Positions 60,101 to 64,000 of a stretch of DNA of 64,000 nucleotides are shown in pieces (position 1 is the stretch's first letter; every line of letters begins with the position of its first letter). The stretch comes from Lutraria lutraria (taxonomy: Eukaryota; Mollusca; Bivalvia; Venerida; Mactridae). The position numbers and the translations under genes are program-made. The notes beneath the pieces were generated by a model that was given only the letters and a program-made list of their open reading frames with translations, searched no databases and had not been told where the DNA came from. The stretch spans positions 43,993,083 through 44,057,082 of the forward strand of contig OZ026835.1 of the NCBI GenBank assembly GCA_964023205.1, in the 5' to 3' direction.

Positions 60101-63100
60101 AGGTTCTTTCCTTGTACACTTAGTCCCTGTTTTATATATTGTTTATTACGGTGCAAACTTACCATTAAGCATAGCGTACCTCTAGAAGCAAGGTACCATA
60201 GGCCAGACTAGAAGACAACAAACACATTTTCTAATCATAATTCAATTACTCGTAATTGATTTTACCAACTAAAGCGGTTCTATCTTGTTCCTTCAACACT
60301 ATTTGCTTGATTTAGTTTCGTATGCAAATCACAGCTAAGATAATAGTGTACGTACATAAATTCATTTTAGTAAACATATGAATGCTTATCTATGCAAGCC
60401 GACAATAAGGACAACCAAGCTAGACGTACTCGACATTTAAGATGAGTAAACAGACAAACTAGGGCTCATGATGACATCTTAACAAATATCGGACACTTAA
60501 GTGGAATTTCTGATTAAATTCAGTCAAAGACCCAGTCCATCACTTTACCAAACTTTAACCCGATTTTTTACGACCATTGGTTGATTCAACCTATGTTTAA
60601 TGCCATCGAGTGCTTGTGTTAAAACACTTCTATGGTGAATCTGACAGATTTTCATTAAAAACATAGACATTTTTACGAAATTTTATCAACTTTTCCTAAT
60701 AAGAGTTTCGAACATTAAATGGAACCCTATAACCCCTAATCCACTTACTCTAGAATATTTTCTTGAATGTAAAACATTTTCAGAACAAATATAACTCACA
60801 TGCAGAAATATGCCACCATACATTTCCTTTACCTTACCTTTATTTATTAATTTCATATAAAGGACCAGGGCTGCTGTTTGTTGTATTCCCCACAGCATTA
60901 AGTATGATGCCTCTACCTCAACTGTGGTCTGTACTCTTCTTCCTTATGTTGGTGGCTGTCGCCTTCGATAGTGAGGTAAGTGTATATTCTGTTTAAGATG
61001 TTGCCTTTGACAGTCAATGTTCTTTTTGTTTATGCTTTTAAGAATATTTTTGTAATGATTCCTTTGCTGGTTGCTATAAATATCGTTCAATGCTTTATTC
61101 GAGTTCCTAGAAGGATGTTTGCACTAGATGCTTTAACAAGACCGAAACTTTATTTTGTTTTACTGATGTAGATAAAACTAAAACGTTTGGATTATTGTGA
61201 AAGAAGATACTATGTTTATTTTCCTGCCAAATAATGTTTCTGAATGTCTGTGCAATACTAATAGATTATGTTTTACATGTGAGGTTGAAAAAAATAGATA
61301 AATAGATATACTGCATCTAGACGTCTTAGAATACCGAGTTATCCGCCATTAAATAATCTAAGAAATGTAATCATTGTGTTTCAGTTTGGCATGTTGGAAA
61401 CGGTGACAAGTTGTTTAATTGATATTTTTCCTCGACAACTTCTCAAAAGACGTGCATTGGTTAATATCGTCGCTGGATTATGTTTCTTCATACTTGAATT
61501 GCCTCTTACAATGAACGTAAATGGACTTCTGTAAACTCTACTTTGTATACAAGAGGATTAACATCGCTCTTATAGCTCGACCATGTGTTTTGAGCCGTAA
61601 CGGAAGAATACACTTAATCAACTGGGGGATGTGGATAGTCGGGAAATAATTGTGTTATTGAACCAAAGGCGTTTACGGATAATGGATAAAAATAGTTTAG
61701 CACAAGGGTACATTGTATTTGTAAGTGTTTCTGGTGGGGTGGGTAGAAAGTAATCTCACGAACCAACATGAGCTCAATTCCAGATTTGTCCCGAATATCC
61801 ATATAAACTATTTGACTTAGTAAATCATTCTGAATAATTTCGTCACGGCTCAAAACACTTGGTCAAATTACACCTTCACTTCCTCTCTCTCTATTTCCTT
61901 TTCACTGTCTCTCCCTTTTACTTCTTCTCCACCTGTATGTCCTTCTCTCGCTTCTCCTCTTTCATTCTCTTTCTCTCCCTCTCTTACTGAATGGTGCTTT
62001 ACTTGCATATACATGTATTATAAATACGACTGTATAAATGCATATTTCTATCATTTCTTTCACAACATAGATAGGAAAGGCACATTATGATAAATATGTT
62101 ATTGAATACTTAACACTTTTACAGTGCTTTCTAAGTAAACAGAACACTATTAGTGACTTCTTTTCAAATTTATTCATCAATTTGTTGTGCAATTTCGCTA
62201 AGTATATCTCAATATAGTGAATAATGTATTATTAACATTATTTTTCTCTATGATTTATAGTCCGTTTCACTGGCTTACACATACTGACCTTCAGCTTAGC
62301 TCAGATGATAGAGTGCTCGACCTTTAGACCTCGGGCTAATTGTAGAATCCTGGATGCATCATATGTTTTCTGTGAAGACTTACTTACATACTTAGGTTAA
62401 GATCTAGTTAAAGTCCTAGTTGAAGACTTAGTTGAAGATTTAGTTAAAGACGCAATTGAAGATTTAGTTAAATTAAATTTAATTGAAGACTTAGATGAGG
62501 ATTTAGTTAAAGACTTATTTGAAGACATAGTTGAAGATTTAGTTAAAGTCTTAGTTGAAGATTTAGTTAAAGTCTCAGTTGAAGACTTATTTGGAGATTT
62601 AGTTAAAGGGGTAGTTGAAGATTTAGTTATAGATGTAGTTAAAGTCTTAGTTGAATACTAGTCTTAGTTGAAGATTTAGTTAAAGTCTTAATTGTAGACA
62701 TAGTTGAAGATTTAATTAAAGTCGTATTTGAAGATTTAGTTAAATTGAATTTAGTTGAAGACTTTGTTGAAGATTTAGTTAAAGACTTAGTTGAAGACTT
62801 GTGTATATAAGGCCTTCAGTCGCCCACTGTTTATTGTTGGTAGAACAAAGTTAGTACTGGGCCTTCACCCAGGAAAACTGGCTAGCTGAAATGCCTGAGC
62901 CAGAGTATAACTTAAATACTCGTACTAGTGACAATAGACGGAAACACCAAAAAACTTGTTATTTGTACATATGAAAACTGTTACTTATGTCTGTTATGTA
63001 TACATATCAAAGTGTTTACTCGTGTCTGTTATTTGTGTATTTTAAAGCTGCTGTCTTTTATTTTCAGGGTGGTATTTACTTGTTCCATCTGTCAGATTGG

Positions 63101-63780
63101 TATTTTTCGTCATTTGCACTTTTAGTTGGAAGTTTCCTCGAGTGCATGGCCGTCTGTTGGATTTATGGTAATATGTTAATAAACTTTCAAAGTGTTTTAT
63201 TTTTTTGAACTGTGGCATCTGTATTCTGTAATACTGTATTTCTATCCAGAGGTACAATTATCCCCTCTATTTGGGGTGCACATGAATATCACTATCAATT
63301 TGTTTAAACTGGTGTTGAAAGTACTTACAGAAGGCAACATGATAAACATTTGAAAATTTCAATGTTTTAAATTTTGGACACGAAGGATGCTTCTGTAAAG
63401 CGGTACAAAAAGCAGAAATGCTTTTAAACATATTTTTTCAGTATAAGAATGTATCAATTATTGCTACAATTGTGTTCAAACTGAATAATAAAAACAAAAA
63501 AATGGTCAGAAAAATCTGTTGGCCATCTGATGAATAGTTCCTAATGTTTTAGTGGTGTTGCTGTCTGTGCCCCGCTGAACTCGATGGAATGTTTACAGTA
63601 CATGTATTTTGTTATCATTTTAAAGCCGTTTGGTATACACCAATACAGAGCCCGACTTTCACCTTTGATGTCGTTTCAGGTACTGATAGGTTCGCGAAGG
63701 ACATAAGCATTATGACCGGACGGGAGGCATGTGTATGCTTACGCATCATGTGGGCAATTTTCGTTCCAGTTGTCATATTG
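47900..63780 (+). CDS. SLC6-family Na+-coupled transporter (12 exons, 3' end missing)
   Basis: SLC6 proteins carry amino acids, amines or osmolytes across the plasma membrane with Na+ and usually Cl-. Exons are 47900-48123, 55276-55421, 55885-56037, 56348-56537, 56834-56966, 58437-58571, 58883-58986, 59975-60102, 60863-60975, 61385-61516, 63068-63167 and 63680-63780. All phases agree and give 553 codons. Hallmarks are VWRFP (67-71) and NGGGAF in TM1, the Cys164/Cys173 loop pair, six N-glycosylation sequons in the long loop before TM4, [22 protein letters not shown] and SSYNKF in TM6, AESGPGL, and DSEFGMLE in TM8. Gly at the amine-transporter Asp position (GYTVG) argues against a monoamine carrier; a glycine-, proline- or GABA-like or orphan group fits. 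Unusual changes are Ser66, Leu140, Ala371 and Ala375 at ligand sites. TM12 and the C-terminus lie beyond the window. Confidence 0.95.
49092..49580 (-). mobile_element. Degenerate LINE reverse transcriptase fragment
   Basis: The minus-strand frame 49382-49092 ends '[20 protein letters not shown]', 'SLKYLGITL', which resembles the K-T-x-V-x-x-F-x-K-G...KYLG-(I/V) region after the RT palm of RTE-like LINEs. The upstream frame to 49573 may belong to the same copy but is not recognisable. Old and inactive. Confidence 0.55.
49985..50152 (+). repeat. Dispersed ~180-bp repeat, copy E
   Basis: 'aaattcaagggtagatat', 'ggcttaaaatgtttctgtta', 'tcatacgctatgatcatgca', 'gtctatgtgaag'. The right end is degraded. 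Confidence 0.75.
51500..51670. repeat. Fragment related to the 30.96-kb foldback element
   Basis: 'ctggtatatttcc', 'tctaaatatatttcaaat' and 'catgactctttccatgta' match 32745-32812 and 31722-31742. A solo remnant. Confidence 0.55.
52056..53616. mobile_element. 1.56-kb non-autonomous DNA element, copy 2 (SLC6 intron 1)
   Basis: Nearly identical to 3620-5182 and in the same orientation, with the same TTGTACGGCG / CGCCGTACAA ends, the same 75-codon frame (52223-52450, one residue different) and the same 'actataaatagc' near 53417. Differences are a few substitutions and short indels (for example 'gatgtg' gained at 52101, 'catgta' lost near 53004), so both copies derive from a recent common source. 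Confidence 0.75.
53617..55275 (+). other. Rest of SLC6 intron 1
   Basis: AT-rich. 'gtacgactttgct' repeats at 53797 and 53831. No gene seen. Confidence 0.4.
55276..55421 (+). CDS. SLC6 exon 2 (rest of TM1, TM2)
   Basis: Encodes [35 protein letters not shown] and FCPLLK. Acceptor TTTCAG, donor AAAG|GTACAG. The split codon makes Ser75. Confidence 0.92.
55885..56037 (+). CDS. SLC6 exon 3 (TM3 and start of ECL2)
   Basis: Encodes [11 protein letters not shown], then [18 protein letters not shown] and [15 protein letters not shown]. The two Cys form the conserved loop disulfide. The second Tyr of the usual YYN/YYI is Leu140. Confidence 0.92.
56348..56537 (+). CDS. SLC6 exon 4 (large glycosylated loop)
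   Basis: Encodes the long extracellular loop with sequons NAT, NMT, NSS, NMT, NYT and NHT, ending SAFEFW, the start of the conserved FW(E/D) segment. Acceptor TTTACAG, donor GA|GTAAGC. Confidence 0.88.
56834..56966 (+). CDS. SLC6 exon 5 (TM4)
   Basis: Encodes [17 protein letters not shown] and [20 protein letters not shown] followed by KILGK. Acceptor TATATAG, donor AAG|GTAGTC. Confidence 0.9.
56967..58436 (+). other. SLC6 intron 5
   Basis: 1.47-kb intron carrying the SINE at 57152-57390. The rest is AT-rich with nothing else recognised. Confidence 0.7.
57152..57390 (+). mobile_element. SINE family A, most complete copy (SLC6 intron 5)
   Basis: The tRNA-like head 'gatcgagtggttaaggtcgc' (A box) with 'cgtgaattcgagcac' (B box) is followed by a conserved tail 'atgtctctttatgtgagaaa', 'tagtactggttctttccagg' and 'gtccgcctcatatgactctg', ending in AAACAAACAAAC. 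Such tRNA plus conserved-tail SINEs are known in molluscs; the family name was not assigned. Confidence 0.85.
58437..58571 (+). CDS. SLC6 exon 6 (TM5)
   Basis: Encodes [20 protein letters not shown], the TM5 hallmark, then the loop [19 protein letters not shown]. Phase 0 at both ends. Confidence 0.92.
58883..58986 (+). CDS. SLC6 exon 7 (TM6)
   Basis: Encodes [18 protein letters not shown] and [11 protein letters not shown]. Chloride and Na1 ligands on TM6 (Gln335, Ser339) are kept. The unwound segment reads GPSWG instead of the common GPGWG/GLGFG. Confidence 0.92.
58987..59974 (+). other. SLC6 intron 7
   Basis: About 1 kb, AT-rich, with a SINE A fragment near its 3' end. Confidence 0.7.
59768..59915 (-). 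mobile_element. SINE family A, truncated copy (SLC6 intron 7)
   Basis: Reverse-oriented tail: 'tttgtttgtttgagttttac', 'catatgaggcggattgttca', 'cgttcctgtgaagaaccag', 'ctttcttacaaaaagaaaca'. The tRNA head is missing. Confidence 0.8.
59975..60102 (+). CDS. SLC6 exon 8 (TM7)
   Basis: Encodes [20 protein letters not shown], then [11 protein letters not shown] and VAAES. The TM7 positions that are Asn and Ser in GAT1 (N327, S331) are Ala371 and Ala375 by ungapped spacing from Ser339. Confidence 0.92.
60103..60862 (+). other. SLC6 intron 8
   Basis: 760 bp, AT-rich, no recognised feature. Confidence 0.7.
60863..60975 (+). CDS. SLC6 exon 9 (EL4 end, TM8)
   Basis: Encodes [19 protein letters not shown] and [18 protein letters not shown]. 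Asp440-Ser441 keep the Na2 ligands. Donor GAG|GTAAGT. Confidence 0.93.
61385..61516 (+). CDS. SLC6 exon 10 (end TM8, TM9)
   Basis: Encodes [19 protein letters not shown], then [20 protein letters not shown]. Acceptor TTTCAG, donor AAC|GTAAAT. Confidence 0.92.
61876..61988 (+). repeat. CT-rich simple sequence
   Basis: 'cttcctctctctctatttcc'-type polypyrimidine stretch of about 110 bp in SLC6 intron 10. Confidence 0.8.
62286..62356 (+). other. tRNA-like segment (SINE head)
   Basis: 'cagcttagctcagatgatag' resembles an A box and D arm, followed by an anticodon-like 'cgacctttagacctcg'. The B box is degenerate ('gtagaatcc'). Not a functional tRNA; probably a SINE head interrupted by the minisatellite that follows. 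Confidence 0.5.
62393..62803 (+). repeat. Degenerate 15/30-bp minisatellite ('gaagatttagttaaa')
   Basis: About 410 bp built from 'gttgaagacttagttgaaga' and 'tttagttaaagtctta' words, nearly free of C on the plus strand apart from 'gtc' and 'gac'. In SLC6 intron 10. Confidence 0.9.
63068..63167 (+). CDS. SLC6 exon 11 (TM10)
   Basis: Encodes [19 protein letters not shown] and [15 protein letters not shown], matching the family's NGGIYVFQLxDxY and ExxAIxWIYG segments. Confidence 0.92.
63680..63780 (+). CDS. SLC6 exon 12 (TM11), last exon in window
   Basis: Encodes [18 protein letters not shown] and [14 protein letters not shown]. Donor TTG|GTGATT is acceptable but weak. Reading through gives VIIYF and a stop, shorter than any SLC6 protein, so splicing is more likely. 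Confidence 0.85.
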
Positions 63781-64000
63781 GTGATTATATATTTTTAATT
63801 CATTTTATTTCTTTTACCAACAAACGTACAAAATCCAACATTCATTTACAATGCAGAAAATTTACCTATTGTTCACAACAGAACAAAACAGCTGCTAAAT
63901 CGTTTACTTCAAACAATAGCTCGTACAACATTCGTACTATGTAAGTGAATTGATACTAAGACAGTGTACATGTATTACAGAGTAGCCTGTTCTAAGGTCA
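63781..64000 (+). other. SLC6 intron 12, partial
   Basis: AT-rich sequence to the right edge. No further SLC6 exon recognised. Confidence 0.6.

Larger units (their letters stand above)
61517..63067 (+). other. SLC6 intron 10
   Basis: 1.55-kb intron with a CT-rich stretch at 61876-61988, a tRNA-like segment at 62286-62356 and a minisatellite at 62393-62803. Confidence 0.75.

Overview
The window is animal nuclear DNA: AT-rich, with few genes, small exons joined by GT-AG introns, and a high load of dispersed repeats. Several repeats look molluscan, probably bivalve: arrays containing 'gggcaataactccc', the 'gtctagcag...gtcaaaattggccc' repeat, and tRNA-derived SINEs ending in CAAACAAACAAA. This assignment rests on repeat style and domain content and is an inference. 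I saw no bacterial operon, CRISPR array or phage.

Three protein-coding genes can be supported. (1) Minus strand, 101-9216: the first four coding exons of GDP-L-fucose synthase (GFUS/TSTA3). The gene continues past base 1. (2) Minus strand, 22306-29034: a complete-looking three-exon gene of about 420 aa for a secreted protein with a signal peptide, a PAN/apple-like module, two Sushi/CCP modules and an unrecognised Cys- and aromatic-rich C-terminal domain. A broken, internally deleted copy lies at 18130-18970. (3) Plus strand, 47900-63780: twelve exons (553 codons) of an SLC6 (neurotransmitter:sodium symporter) transporter, running off the right edge before TM12 and the C-terminus. Its reading frame is intact, but residues that normally form the Na1 and chloride sites, and the TM3 substrate tyrosine, are changed.

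Most of the rest is repeat DNA. 1-9.2 kb is GFUS introns with a satellite-like array, a hairpin-rich element and a 1.56-kb element. 9.2-22 kb is intergenic, with two dead LINE 3' ends, SINE fragments and the broken gene copy. 29-47.5 kb is intergenic, with a 2.6-kb foldback element, a ~1-kb polypyrimidine tract, a 34-bp minisatellite, a tRNA-Thr-like SINE with tandem heads, and a cluster of TTAA-bounded inverted-repeat elements. 47.9-64 kb is the SLC6 gene. Its first intron (7.1 kb) carries a near-identical second copy of the 1.56-kb element found in GFUS intron 1.

The three genes show no evident functional link: nucleotide-sugar synthesis, a secreted modular protein, and a membrane transporter. 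The most interesting observations are the altered ion site of the SLC6 protein, the unusual secreted domain combination and its pseudogene copy, and the nested TTAA-bounded elements, for which a related locus without the insertion lies in the same window.
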